This document shows, piece by piece, positions 36,649 to 44,335 of a stretch of DNA of 52,643 nucleotides (its first letter is position 1; every line of letters starts with the position of its first letter). The stretch is from positions 72,322 to 124,964 of IMG/VR virus record IMGVR_UViG_3300027816_000067. One strand, written 5' to 3'. The translations under genes were made by a program, and so were the position numbers. A model generated the notes under the pieces. That model was given only the letters and a program-made list of their open reading frames with translations, did no database searches and was not told where the DNA came from. This DNA comes from a virus.

Positions 36649-37455
36649 TTAGTTTATAATTGATTTGCGATACACGTCCACCAAATCATTTACGTTCAGA
36701 GTGGTTTTTACCGGCTCAGTTTTTTCAGTGGGTTTACCCGGCTGAATTTTATTGTTCAATGTTGGTGTAAGTACGTTTGATCCTAACAATACAGCAGACA
36801 CTTCGATTAGTTTTGCTTCACGCACGGCAAAGAAAAATCCGGCTTCTTCTGCTTCCTCTTTGTTGCCGAGTGATGGGAACACTTCTTCCCAGGTTTCATA
36901 CTCGGATTTGTAGTTGTCATCATTTGCGGCCAATTCAATCTTGGTGTAAATCATTCCTACCGAATGTTGATCTACCGCATCGTCTTTGTATTCCTCGTAA
37001 ACCTTTTTGTTGAGCCTGGCTTCGATTTGGCTTTCCATAAGTAATACAACCGTATCACCGTTTTTAGGATGGCCAAGCGCCCGCCACTTCATCCCGACTT
37101 CGGCAAAGGAAAGCGGGCGGCCAACCTTTGCCGCAAGTTGAAACTTATGATCGTGCAGGTGTGGGATGCGCGTGCCGCGTTCCTGAATTGATTTTGCAAA
37201 TATGCCATTTAAGTGTACGTCTCCATGACTGTCTAACCAATTGTAAGTGTTGGAAACAATAGTCCGTTTCAATATGCCTTTTTCCTCATCGTTCTCATAA
37301 AGGTATCGGCCCTTTGTAACGGATGGCTCAAACGACTTATTAGGCAGCAGCGTAATCGCATCGGCAATTTTCATTTTTTGCGTTGCCAAGCGGAAGTCTT
37401 TTTCCGCGATTAGCCGCTGATATGTGGCCTTGTCAATGCGTGTTTTCATTTGCAA
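36649..37455 (-). CDS. HK97-type prohead protease (peptidase S78 family)
   Basis: A 268-aa protein with TIVSNTYNWLDSHGDVHLNG at residues 65-84, the His-rich stretch HLHDH at 99-103 and DQHSVGM at 162-168, giving candidate His and Ser165 for the catalytic pair. The family matures the prohead by cutting the scaffold domain of the capsid protein. It sits between the portal block and the capsid gene, in the standard order. An alternative start two codons on (MKTRIDKATYQ) is equally likely. Confidence 0.8.
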   Translation of the reverse strand: MQMKTRIDKATYQRLIAEKDFRLATQKMKIADAITLLPNKSFEPSVTKGRYLYENDEEKGILKRTIVSNTYNWLDSHGDVHLNGIFAKSIQERGTRIPHLHDHKFQLAAKVGRPLSFAEVGMKWRALGHPKNGDTVVLLMESQIEARLNKKVYEEYKDDAVDQHSVGMIYTKIELAANDDNYKSEYETWEEVFPSLGNKEEAEEAGFFFAVREAKLIEVSAVLLGSNVLTPTLNNKIQPGKPTEKTEPVKTTLNVNDLVDVYRKSIIN

Positions 37456-37621
37456 TAGGTGTTACTTCAACTATAAAATGATTAACAGAAAAATACACAA
37501 TGCCACCATCGTTTTTGTTAACTTCAATGCAGTCTTTTAATTGGCAAACGCTTGTAGCGGTGTACGTTGCAATTGTAAAGAACATTAACGTTTTTACTTC
37601 AACTTTCATTAATGTGTTCAT
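37433..37621 (-). CDS. Small protein between portal and protease genes, unknown
   Basis: A 62-aa protein (MKVEVKTLMFFTIATYTATS; KNDGGIVYFSVNHFIVEVTP) with a weakly hydrophobic N-terminus, then a beta-like segment. It overlaps the protease start by 23 bases and the 35-aa gene by ATGA at 37618-37621. The tight coupling supports a real gene; function unknown. Confidence 0.4.
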   Translation of the reverse strand: MNTLMKVEVKTLMFFTIATYTATSVCQLKDCIEVNKNDGGIVYFSVNHFIVEVTPIANENTH

Positions 37622-37725
37622 TTGCGCACAATTTGTTTTTTGTCAGTCATTGCCTTTTTTATGGCTTTGATCCGTTCGATTTCCTCGCGGGAAATCTTAA
37701 TCTTCGGTTCCGTTTGCTTCGGCAT
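37618..37725 (-). CDS. Tiny basic helical protein (35 aa)
   Basis: ATG at 37725, stop at 37618-37620: a 35-aa, Lys/Glu-rich helix (EPKIKISREEIERIKAIKKA). It overlaps its neighbours on both sides (29 bases with the 61-aa gene; ATGA with the 62-aa gene), which makes it likely to be translated. It might be an RNA-binding or adaptor peptide. Function unknown. Confidence 0.4.
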   Translation of the reverse strand: MPKQTEPKIKISREEIERIKAIKKAMTDKKQIVRK

Positions 37726-37882
37726 TGCGTTTTGCTTTACGTTGTTTCCGATTTTCAATAGCGCGATTTATACGCTCAATGTATCGGTTTGGCTTCTTTA
37801 CCGGCACATCAACAAACACTTCGTTGATTGATTCGTCCGGCACAAAAGGTTTTTCTTCGGTTGCTTTTTTCTTGCGTCCCAT
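37697..37882 (-). CDS. Small basic protein after portal gene
   Basis: A 61-aa, Lys/Arg/Glu-rich protein (MGRKKKATEEKPFVPDESIN; RINRAIENRKQRKAKRNAEA), with a basic N-terminal tip and a basic helix. It starts one base after the portal stop. Small basic proteins here might aid capsid assembly or bind DNA; this is not testable from the sequence. Confidence 0.4.
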   Translation of the reverse strand: MGRKKKATEEKPFVPDESINEVFVDVPVKKPNRYIERINRAIENRKQRKAKRNAEANGTED

Positions 37883-37883
37883 G

Positions 37884-39368
37884 TTATTGTTGATTTTGTT
37901 GAGATGGCTGACCTAAAATTTCCGAGGCTTGCTCTGGTGTAAATCCGTAAACCACTGTCAATATCCCAAGCGCAGATTCGCGCGTACTTGTTCCAGCCGC
38001 TACGCTCGCTTGAATGTTTAGAATACCTTGAACGCCTCCAACGCTGCCGCGTAATTGAGCCTGAGCCGCTAACGTTTCAACGTCAGACTGATTGTCATCC
38101 GCTGGCGGTGGTATTTCTTTTCCATCGCCAAAGCCAAGTTTTTGCAGTTCAAATCTGTATTCCGATTGGGTGATTTGTTTGTCTTGCAACAGCAGCGACA
38201 AATTAGTTATAGCAGTGCGCTTTGCTTCCGATTTGGTTTTCAAATCGTCTTCGAAAATTGGCAGATAAAAGTAATCCGCGATAATACGTGTCTGGCGATC
38301 TTTACCTCTCAGGTCGTAATCAATACCACCGATCCATTCGTTTGCCTCTGGCATGATGGTACGAACGTATAAACCCTTTTCAGCCTGCTTTTGGTTTTCG
38401 AATGTTGCCCCGCTGATAGACGCAAAAACATCTTTAGGAACGCCAGCAGCATCGCATATCTTAAAAAAGCCTTCGCGGGTTTCCTCAAAGATTCCTAAGT
38501 TCTGCGGGTTGTTTGTACCTGCCTGTTCCCATCGCAAATTTTGACTGGTAACAATTGTTTGCTTTTGACCCTTTAGCGTTCCATATTTTGAAAACGCCCT
38601 TTCTAAACGTTGGCGTTCTTCTTTTGGAAGTTCTATTGAACCGCTTATGTCCTTACTGTCATTTACCCACGCACCATTAGCGCCACGATGCGCTAAGATA
38701 ATCCCCCTGGATTCATAAGCCATTTTGAGGTTATTGATAACTGCGCTCATGGCCATGTACTTACTCTGGCCGACTAAGATTTTATCGTCAGTAGAGTTTT
38801 TGATCTTAGTCCGATTGTCGTTGAAGTGAATGATGTTTTCGCCTTCAACTTTATCGTACTCGTTATCGGCTTTCAGTATTTTGTAGAAAACCTTTGGCGG
38901 CTCGCTGTGCAGGTAAAAAGGAAGTTCAGCATCGTACTTGCACTTAATGATGTCGTGAGGGATTGTAAACAATGCCTTCACATTGCCGTTGCCCATGCCA
39001 AAAGGCAGGAGCTTGTATATGTACTCGTTGCCGTAAACTTCGCGTAAAATTTTAGTCTGAATCAAAAATTCCTTGTCGCCCTGAAACCAATTCGGGTTTG
39101 AGATTAGGTTTATGATTCGCTGCCCTTCGGTTGTTTTCTTTTCGTTGCCATCAGCGTCAACTTCTTTCAGGCGCATGTTAGCATACGAGCGGGCTTTCAG
39201 TGCAATAGGTGCGTAAACTTCTGGTATGGTTTCGAAAGCCTCCATTACGTCGGCCTCTTTGAATGTGTCAGCGGATGAGGCGAGAACGTACCAATATTGC
39301 CCGCCTTCCCTGCGCCAGCCGAGTAGATTTGTAAACGTCCTAATTAGCTTAGGAAATGTAGCTGCCAT
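37884..39368 (-). CDS. Phage portal protein (HK97 type)
   Basis: A 494-aa protein with portal-family landmarks: an N-terminal wing segment (ANMRLKEVDADGN), LREVYGNEYIYKLLPFG, GENIIHFNDNRTKIKN, a stem/crown region (GFFKICDAAGVPKDVFASIS), and a C-terminal Gln-rich region. It forms the dodecameric channel through which the terminase pumps DNA. It starts 167 bases after the terminase stop; the gap holds a terminase-end remnant and a candidate promoter/operator cluster. Confidence 0.8.
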   Translation of the reverse strand: MAATFPKLIRTFTNLLGWRREGGQYWYVLASSADTFKEADVMEAFETIPEVYAPIALKARSYANMRLKEVDADGNEKKTTEGQRIINLISNPNWFQGDKEFLIQTKILREVYGNEYIYKLLPFGMGNGNVKALFTIPHDIIKCKYDAELPFYLHSEPPKVFYKILKADNEYDKVEGENIIHFNDNRTKIKNSTDDKILVGQSKYMAMSAVINNLKMAYESRGIILAHRGANGAWVNDSKDISGSIELPKEERQRLERAFSKYGTLKGQKQTIVTSQNLRWEQAGTNNPQNLGIFEETREGFFKICDAAGVPKDVFASISGATFENQKQAEKGLYVRTIMPEANEWIGGIDYDLRGKDRQTRIIADYFYLPIFEDDLKTKSEAKRTAITNLSLLLQDKQITQSEYRFELQKLGFGDGKEIPPPADDNQSDVETLAAQAQLRGSVGGVQGILNIQASVAAGTSTRESALGILTVVYGFTPEQASEILGQPSQQNQQ

Positions 39369-39425
39369 TCATATTCGTATATGCAAATATACGTTTATTT
39401 GAGTATTCGCATAAACGAGTATACA
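39369..39425 (-). promoter_or_regulatory. AT-rich palindrome cluster and candidate promoter upstream of portal
   Basis: Two inverted repeats overlap by two bases: CGTATAT (39376-39382) with ATATACG (39387-39393), and CGTTTAT (39392-39398) with ATAAACG (39411-39417). GAGTAT is directly repeated at 39401 and 39417, 16 bases apart. On the minus strand, TATATTTG at 39384-39391 fits the Bacteroidetes -7 box (TAnnTTTG) and would start RNA about 10 bases before the portal ATG. A -33 box is weak. Probably an operator/promoter for the head genes. Confidence 0.45.
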
Positions 39426-39479
39426 AATATTACATTTGTGCCATAGGTTGTCATTGTTTTAGGTCGAAAGGGCCGCGTT

Positions 39480-39533
39480 TTAAAGCCGATTACTCAAAGC
39501 CGCAAGCCTTGCCGCGTCCCAAAGGTGATTGTT
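39480..39533 (-). pseudogene. Remnant of a second terminase C-terminus (nuclease motif III)
   Basis: Two bases after the terminase stop and in another frame, 17 codons plus TAA read NNHLWDAARLAALSNRL, against the terminase's own last residues NDHLWDATRMTVLGNRL (11 of 17 identical). Most codon differences are at third positions, so it descends from a diverged, once-functional terminase rather than from a recent duplication. It covers the last nuclease Asp motif. The base before it is not a start codon, so it is not translated alone. It is most likely a recombination scar from exchange of the terminase 3' end between related phages. Confidence 0.75.
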
Positions 39534-39535
39534 TG

Positions 39536-40954
39536 TCAAAGTCGATTACCTAACACTGTCATTCGGGTTGCATCCCACAAATGGTCATTACCATCAATGG
39601 GGTCATCTGTAGTTACCCAAATACCGTTTACTCGAGCCCGTGCTTTCGTGTAGCCGCTTTGCTCCTTACGCCATTCCGGGCAATCGACAATGTGAATGCG
39701 ATACTTTAGCAGCGCTGAGTTGCCAAACTTGCGCGACCCTGGGTAAGTGTTAGCCGCCAAGACTCGGAAACCTTCGCGCCTACAAGCGGCAATCATGCCA
39801 CGGCCCCCATCATCTCCAGAGGGATCGGCCCAAACCGTTTCGCCCTGTGAAGGCAAATTTTGTTTGAGCAATGGCATAAGCTCATTTGGGCTGGGCGTTG
39901 GTTGGTAGAACATCTTTTGCAGATAGATGTTGTTGCCCATTACCCCTACCTTAACTAAGGCAGACGGACTTGTAGTGTATCCAAAATCCAAGCCCCAGTA
40001 GATTTTCTCGATGTTGGCTGGGAAATTTTGAACCCAAACCACATTCGGGAAAATCAAACCTTCGGGTGCGCGTCTTTCACCCTCACCGTAAACCGACCAA
40101 TTGTAAGCGTCAGCCGTGCCGGTTGCCTCGTTGTACTTGCACCGCTCCAGTTCGGACAGATCGGCCCGGTCAAAGCCTTTCGTATTGGCTTGTGTGTCGT
40201 ATGCCTTTGCCAGGTTGACCGCGTTTACAACTTCATTAACCTGATCGCTTTTGGCCCCGAATGCCTTAGCAATGCGGGAGGCGGCAATCGGTTGGTAGCT
40301 TTCAATCTTTGACCGTTCGTTGGGCGAGATAAACGGGTTATCGTGGTACGTGGTCTTTAGATAGCCCACGTCCGACCGTGGCATGACCGAATTGAAAATG
40401 TAGTGATCCGCGTATTTTGGGTTAAAATCCGCAAACCAAAACTTACGGCAGCGCATGGTGGCCTGATCGAATACCTCTTTAGGTATGTCCAGAACTTCAT
40501 TGAAGTACACGTAATCGGAGCCGGCACCCATAAATTTTGACAAATCGCCATCTGCACCTAAAAAATTTACCCGGTTGCCGAATAGCTTGAAAGTCGATAT
40601 TTCCTGTTTTCGAAGAAAAGGGTTATCGACTATACCAAAGTCTGAAAGCCTCTTTGCATAGTCATCGTACAGGGTTGTCTTGAAGCTGTTGTACGTATCG
40701 CGTATTACGTTTATCGTTGCGTTTGTTTCGAATGTGGAGGTTAGCATTACCTGAAAGTCAATCGCAGCCGTGGTCTTTCCGGATCGGCTTGACCCCTCTA
40801 AAAGCAACCCGGACTTTATGCCGCGCGTCTGGCATTCGGCTTGATATTGCTCGTAGCTAATCTGCTTTTTTTGGTAAGCGCTAAATAATTCACTTCGCTC
40901 TTTGTGCCGGAGTTGTTTGGATAAAAACGAAAGATTGGGATTGATTAAAGGCAT
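39536..40954 (-). CDS. Terminase large subunit
   Basis: A 472-aa protein. ATPase part: Walker A GSSRSGKT at 54-61 and Walker B VYFNE at 149-153 (catalytic Glu153). Nuclease part: WGLDFGYT (Asp323), VWADPSG (Asp377) and HLWDATRM (Asp461). The enzyme cuts concatemeric DNA and pumps it through the portal. It follows a zinc-ribbon gene with no gap and lies two genes after the small terminase candidate. The C-terminal nuclease motif has a diverged second copy just downstream. Confidence 0.9.
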   Translation of the reverse strand: MPLINPNLSFLSKQLRHKERSELFSAYQKKQISYEQYQAECQTRGIKSGLLLEGSSRSGKTTAAIDFQVMLTSTFETNATINVIRDTYNSFKTTLYDDYAKRLSDFGIVDNPFLRKQEISTFKLFGNRVNFLGADGDLSKFMGAGSDYVYFNEVLDIPKEVFDQATMRCRKFWFADFNPKYADHYIFNSVMPRSDVGYLKTTYHDNPFISPNERSKIESYQPIAASRIAKAFGAKSDQVNEVVNAVNLAKAYDTQANTKGFDRADLSELERCKYNEATGTADAYNWSVYGEGERRAPEGLIFPNVVWVQNFPANIEKIYWGLDFGYTTSPSALVKVGVMGNNIYLQKMFYQPTPSPNELMPLLKQNLPSQGETVWADPSGDDGGRGMIAACRREGFRVLAANTYPGSRKFGNSALLKYRIHIVDCPEWRKEQSGYTKARARVNGIWVTTDDPIDGNDHLWDATRMTVLGNRL

Positions 40955-41197
40955 TTACTTTACTACAGTCGCAATCAGTTCCCCGTTTACGATCAAATCA
41001 CGCACCACGACGCGCTTTGTTTCGAATAGCACCCCCGCATTAGTGTGCCCGCAATAATAGCAGCACCTGGAAACGTAACGGGCGCGGTGTTCATTCAATA
41101 CTGTTTCGCATGCCGGGCATATCTGCACGGTGTAATACTCGCCCCAGCGCGACCCTGGCGGCATATACTGGTCGGATATCCGCTTTACTTGCGTCAT
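40955..41197 (-). CDS. Small zinc-ribbon protein between terminase genes
   Basis: An 80-aa protein with two Cys pairs, ICPACETVL and CCYYCGHTN, consistent with one zinc-ribbon. The stop abuts the terminase start, so the genes are probably coupled. It might help DNA binding at packaging initiation, but this is not known. It is basic and ends with a beta hairpin (VVVRDLIVNGELIATVVK). Confidence 0.5.
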   Translation of the reverse strand: MTQVKRISDQYMPPGSRWGEYYTVQICPACETVLNEHRARYVSRCCYYCGHTNAGVLFETKRVVVRDLIVNGELIATVVK

Positions 41198-41237
41198 CTT
41201 AGCGCGGTCGGTTTGTTGGCCGGGAAATGGAAAGAGG

Positions 41238-41576
41238 TCATTCCGCTTTCAATTGATCCGGGAAAAGGTCTGAGGTTGTCTTGCGGGTGTCAACAATTCC
41301 CGTAAAATCCACGGTCTGCTTTGCTTTGCCCTCGGTTCTGTCAAAAATCTGTTCAATCGCCCGTATATCCCCGTCATTTGCTTTCTTTAACAGTTTGCGA
41401 ATGATGACTTCCTGAAACTGCCTGCGCTCCTTCTTGCCATCAATGACCACTTCAACATCCTCCTCCAGCATTTCCTTTAGGATGGTCGAAAGGTTACGGC
41501 TACCCTTTGGCCTGCCGTTGGGGTTGCCTGATTCGCCTTCTTTAAATTGGTTAAGATGTTCGTTAGGTATTGGCAT
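41238..41576 (-). CDS. Small terminase subunit candidate (DUF5681-type)
   Basis: A 112-aa protein with an N-terminal EGESGNPNGRPKGSRNLSTI motif, typical of the DUF5681 phage domain usually found next to large terminase genes, and helices (VIIRKLLKKANDGDIRAIEQ). The small subunit picks the packaging site on DNA. It lies two genes upstream of the large subunit in the same operon, which supports the role. It overlaps the end of the methyltransferase by 14 bases. Confidence 0.65.
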   Translation of the reverse strand: MPIPNEHLNQFKEGESGNPNGRPKGSRNLSTILKEMLEEDVEVVIDGKKERRQFQEVIIRKLLKKANDGDIRAIEQIFDRTEGKAKQTVDFTGIVDTRKTTSDLFPDQLKAE

Positions 41577-42749
41577 GTGCCTGTATTTCGCCTGTTTTAA
41601 CGTATTCCTGCCCGTTTCGCTTAATCTTCAAAGACGGGTCGAGTTTAAGCATCCGGTCGATGATTACTTGGCAGTATTTGGGGTCGAGTTCCATGCCGTA
41701 ACATTTGCGGTTGAGTTGGTGGGCGGCTACCATTGTTGTGCCGCTGCCTAAAAACAAATCCAAAACCATATCATCTTTACGACTTGCGTGTTCAACGGCT
41801 TTTGCAGCCAATTCAACGGGCTTCATTGTTGGGTGTTCTTCTGACTTCTTGGGCCTCGGTATGTCCCACACGTTTGTCTGTGTGCGGTCACCATAAAACG
41901 TTGTGCCGTTATCAACCCACCCAAACCAAATGGGCTCGTATTTATTCTGATATTTACCCCTTCCGAGAGTAAATTGGTCTTTATTCCAATAACAGTCGAA
42001 CAATGAAGTGCTTTATCGGCAGCCATAAACATTATTCTACCATCATGGCCTGGGGGGCCAGCCATATAAACACATCCCTTATTAAACAAAACAATATTTG
42101 AAATAAACCCAGTGCAGAATGTTTCAAAATCCTCCCCACTCATGTTGTCGTTCTCTATTTCTCTTTGCTTAAACTTGGGGTGTTTTATATTGCCGTAGTT
42201 GATATTGTAAGGAGGATCGGTAAAAACCATATCAGCCTTTTGCCCATTCATCAACCTACCCACCGCATCCGAATCCGTACTATCCCCACAAAGCAACCTA
42301 TGCTCCCCAATCTCAAACAAATCGCCAAGTACTATATCGGTTTCAATTCCACCTTCAGGAACATCAAAGTCATCTTCCTCCGCATCAAGCTGTTGAATAT
42401 CAGGAACATCAAGACCCCATTCGGTCAGTTTGTTAGCATCCCATTCATTCGCCAACACATCCCAATCCCACTCACCGCCTGACACGTTGTCTTTTATTAT
42501 AAACTCCCTTTGCTGCTCCTCTGACCAATCGGCCACGATAACTGGCACTTCTTTCATTCCTGCTTCGATGCATGCTTTGAGGCGCATATTGCCACCTAGC
42601 ACGATCATATCTTTGTTTACCACGATAGGCCGCTTGTTGAGCATATCGGGAAAGTCTTTGATGGACTGGACTAGCTTTTTAAACTTGTCGTCCTTTATTA
42701 GCCTTGGATTGTTCGGGTTGGGCTTAATCTTTGAAACTGAAATTGTCAT
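41563..42749 (-). CDS. ParB-domain DNA methyltransferase, split by a one-base frameshift
   Basis: Start ATG at 42749, with a strong GGAGGG site 5 bases upstream. Residues 1-95 are a ParB-like domain (GGNMR at 52-56); then a beta-class methyltransferase with the catalytic DPPY at 178-181. After KALHCSTVI the frame goes to IGIKTNL and stops at 41823. The -1 frame carries the expected continuation WNKDQFTLGRGKYQ and the SAM-binding FLGSGTT, ending at 41563. Adding one T at about 41988 restores STVIWNKDQF, so one base is missing or read wrongly. It is probably an adenine-N6 or cytosine-N4 enzyme; target and host role are unknown. The same frame also opens upstream at 42863, with a 38-residue hydrophobic leader; I chose 42749 for its RBS. 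Confidence 0.75.
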
Positions 42750-42859
42750 GCTCCCTCCATTACGTAGTGTGTCAGCTTGCTTCCACGTGGAACGTTCCCG
42801 TTTAGCCGCAAAGATCAAGATTAACAGGATTATAAATACGGCTAAAGTCAGGTAACGTT

Positions 42860-43045
42860 TCATTTCTCGTTGATGTACGGCTTACCAGCAACCCTGACAA
42901 CCTCGAAGTTGCGGAGGCACTCGTGTTTGCCCCGGTACTTGGTGACCGATTCGGGGTAGCCTTTGATTAGCTGATAGACGTAAACGTGGGAAATGTTGTG
43001 TTTTGCGGCAAATTTAGCGGGGGTCAATAGTTCGTTGTTTTCCAT
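42860..43045 (-). CDS. Small helix-turn-helix DNA-binding protein
   Basis: A 61-aa protein: LTPAKFAAKHNISHVYVYQL at residues 6-25 is a compact HTH of MerR/excisionase type, followed by a basic C-terminus (TKYRGKHECLRNFEVVRVAG). It is the first gene of the leftward late operon, next to the divergent regulatory region, and could act as local regulator or packaging-site protein. Its stop overlaps the ATG at 42863 as ATGA, so a hydrophobic 38-aa leader fused to the ParB-methyltransferase, or a separate peptide, may be coupled to it. Confidence 0.5.
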   Translation of the reverse strand: MENNELLTPAKFAAKHNISHVYVYQLIKGYPESVTKYRGKHECLRNFEVVRVAGKPYINEK

Positions 43046-43073
43046 GAAATAGCTGTTTTAGCCGCAATTATAA

Positions 43074-43081
43074 CAAATTTA
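43074..43081 (-). promoter_or_regulatory. Leftward promoter -7 box candidate
   Basis: TAAATTTG on the minus strand matches TAnnTTTG and would start RNA about 20 bases before the HTH gene start at 43045. There is no good TTTG box 19 bases upstream. A TTGACA...TATAAT pair with 19-base spacing (minus strand, 43091-43119) overlaps the region and is an alternative. Confidence 0.4.
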
Positions 43082-43121
43082 ACGGTATTATAAAAATATT
43101 TAAAAAAAGATTGTCAATAGT

Positions 43122-43152
43122 TTTGTGGTTTGGTGTAAAGTGTTTACATTTG
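43122..43152 (+). promoter_or_regulatory. Rightward Bacteroidetes-type promoter
   Basis: TTTG at 43122-43125, 19 bases, TACATTTG at 43145-43152: the Bacteroidetes consensus with ideal spacing. It faces the rightward genes; the first ATG is 43176. With the leftward boxes it forms a divergent control region for late (left) and early (right) operons. Confidence 0.65.
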
Positions 43153-43175
43153 TAAAGTAATTGAAACGGGAACAT

Positions 43176-43412
43176 ATGAAAACTTGGCCGCGCGAAACAA
43201 CAATACCGGGATGGTATAACGAAGAAATTGAAATGACCGTTAGGCTGCATGAGCAGCAGCTACAAGAGGGCGGGGAAATTATACACGAAATTGAAGTGGT
43301 AAACAACCCCGAAGGACTTAACGACCGCGATCAAATTGAAAGCATTATGCGTCACTTTAGCGATTCTTTTGGCAAGATGTTTACAGACAACCCTCAAATT
43401 ATAACTTTATAA
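43176..43412 (+). CDS. First gene of rightward operon, small unknown protein
   Basis: A 78-aa acidic protein when started at ATG 43176 (MKTWPRETTIPGWYNEEIEM); a TTG at 43161 would add five residues. It ends SDSFGKMFTDNPQIITL. It directly follows the rightward promoter, so it is likely expressed early. No family recognised. Confidence 0.45.
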   Translation: MKTWPRETTIPGWYNEEIEMTVRLHEQQLQEGGEIIHEIEVVNNPEGLNDRDQIESIMRHFSDSFGKMFTDNPQIITL

Positions 43413-43431
43413 CTTTTAAACCAATAAAAAA

Positions 43432-43677
43432 ATGAAAGCATTTGTCGAGGAAATTCTTCAACCAAACGGACGCGGCCATTATCTTGTATTTGGAGCCCAC
43501 CGCGCTTACGACTATGACCGCAAGTTTACCCAATGTTTTGTATTTAATCCTAACCCTGAGTTTGACCAAAAAGTATGGGGTAAGGATTTAGCTTATAAAC
43601 AGGCGATGGAGTACGTTAAGCGAATTGAAGAAATGACAGCAGAAAAGAAAACAATAATTTACCAAACGCCTGATTAA
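43432..43677 (+). CDS. Small early protein, unknown
   Basis: An 81-aa soluble protein (KAFVEEILQPNGRGHYLVFG; FDQKVWGKDLAYKQAMEYVK). The gap to the previous gene is 19 bases and to the next start 46 bases. No family recognised. It is in a recombination-gene operon, so an accessory or anti-host role is possible but unsupported. Confidence 0.4.
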   Translation: MKAFVEEILQPNGRGHYLVFGAHRAYDYDRKFTQCFVFNPNPEFDQKVWGKDLAYKQAMEYVKRIEEMTAEKKTIIYQTPD

Positions 43678-43723
43678 TGAGCGCCACACAAACGAGACTT
43701 TGAAAACATCCGTGACTTTTAAT

Positions 43724-44335
43724 ATGGAAACGCCTAAAGTACCCGCTAAAATTGAAAGCAACCTGCCCACGTTGCAAGAACTGTTTGATGACAGCCTAGA
43801 AGTAGCCGCAAAATCGGAGGGCTTAAATGCCATTTTAAACACCCAACCGCCTGAGAAGTGGATTAAGGAACATCCATTTATAAAGATGGATTCCAAAGAT
43901 GCCAACGGTAATCCTATTAAAATACCTTACAGATACTTGCCAATTGACCGAGTTGAGTTCCTTCTAAGGAAGATATTTAAGCGGTTTTGGGTAGAGATTA
44001 CAGGCCAGGGAACTGCTTTCAACGGGGTTTGGGTTACTGTTAGGATTCATTATTTTAATCCAGCCACTAATGAAATGGCTTGTTCTGATGGGATAGGGTC
44101 AGTTCAATTACAGACCGCAAAGGGAACAAGTCCTGCTGATTTGGTTAATATCAATAATGGAGCTTTGGCAATGGCTTTCCCTGCCGCTAAGACATACGCC
44201 ATAAAGGATGCGGCTGAGCTGATAGGTAATATATTTGGAGCCAACATAAGCCGCAAAGATACCCTTGCCTTTGTGCCTGATGAAACCATACTAGCAAAAG
44301 TTAAATCCAATAAAGAAAAGCTCAATGGAAATTAA
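43724..44335 (+). CDS. Single-strand annealing protein candidate (Rad52-like)
   Basis: A 203-aa protein from ATG 43724; an in-frame TTG at 43700 would add eight residues. YRYLPIDRVEFLLRKIF (about 70-86), VWVTVRIHYFNPATNEM and AAKTYAIKDAAELIGNIFGA resemble the core of phage Rad52/Sak-type annealing proteins, with the conserved (K)DAxxxxxxxFG helix. The gene overlaps a YqaJ-type exonuclease gene by 11 bases, the usual pairing for phage recombination systems. The pair would repair or recombine phage DNA. The family is moderately sure; ERF or RecT is less likely because their motifs are not seen. Confidence 0.6.
   Translation: METPKVPAKIESNLPTLQELFDDSLEVAAKSEGLNAILNTQPPEKWIKEHPFIKMDSKDANGNPIKIPYRYLPIDRVEFLLRKIFKRFWVEITGQGTAFNGVWVTVRIHYFNPATNEMACSDGIGSVQLQTAKGTSPADLVNINNGALAMAFPAAKTYAIKDAAELIGNIFGANISRKDTLAFVPDETILAKVKSNKEKLNGN

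Noticed and set aside
39430-39437. TACATTTG box on the plus strand in the terminase-portal gap
   Set aside because: It would transcribe against both genes and has no TTTG at the right distance; likely chance in AT-rich DNA.
41238-41576. Small terminase as a regulatory HTH protein
   Set aside because: The NPNGRPKGSRN motif and location beside terminase fit DUF5681 better.
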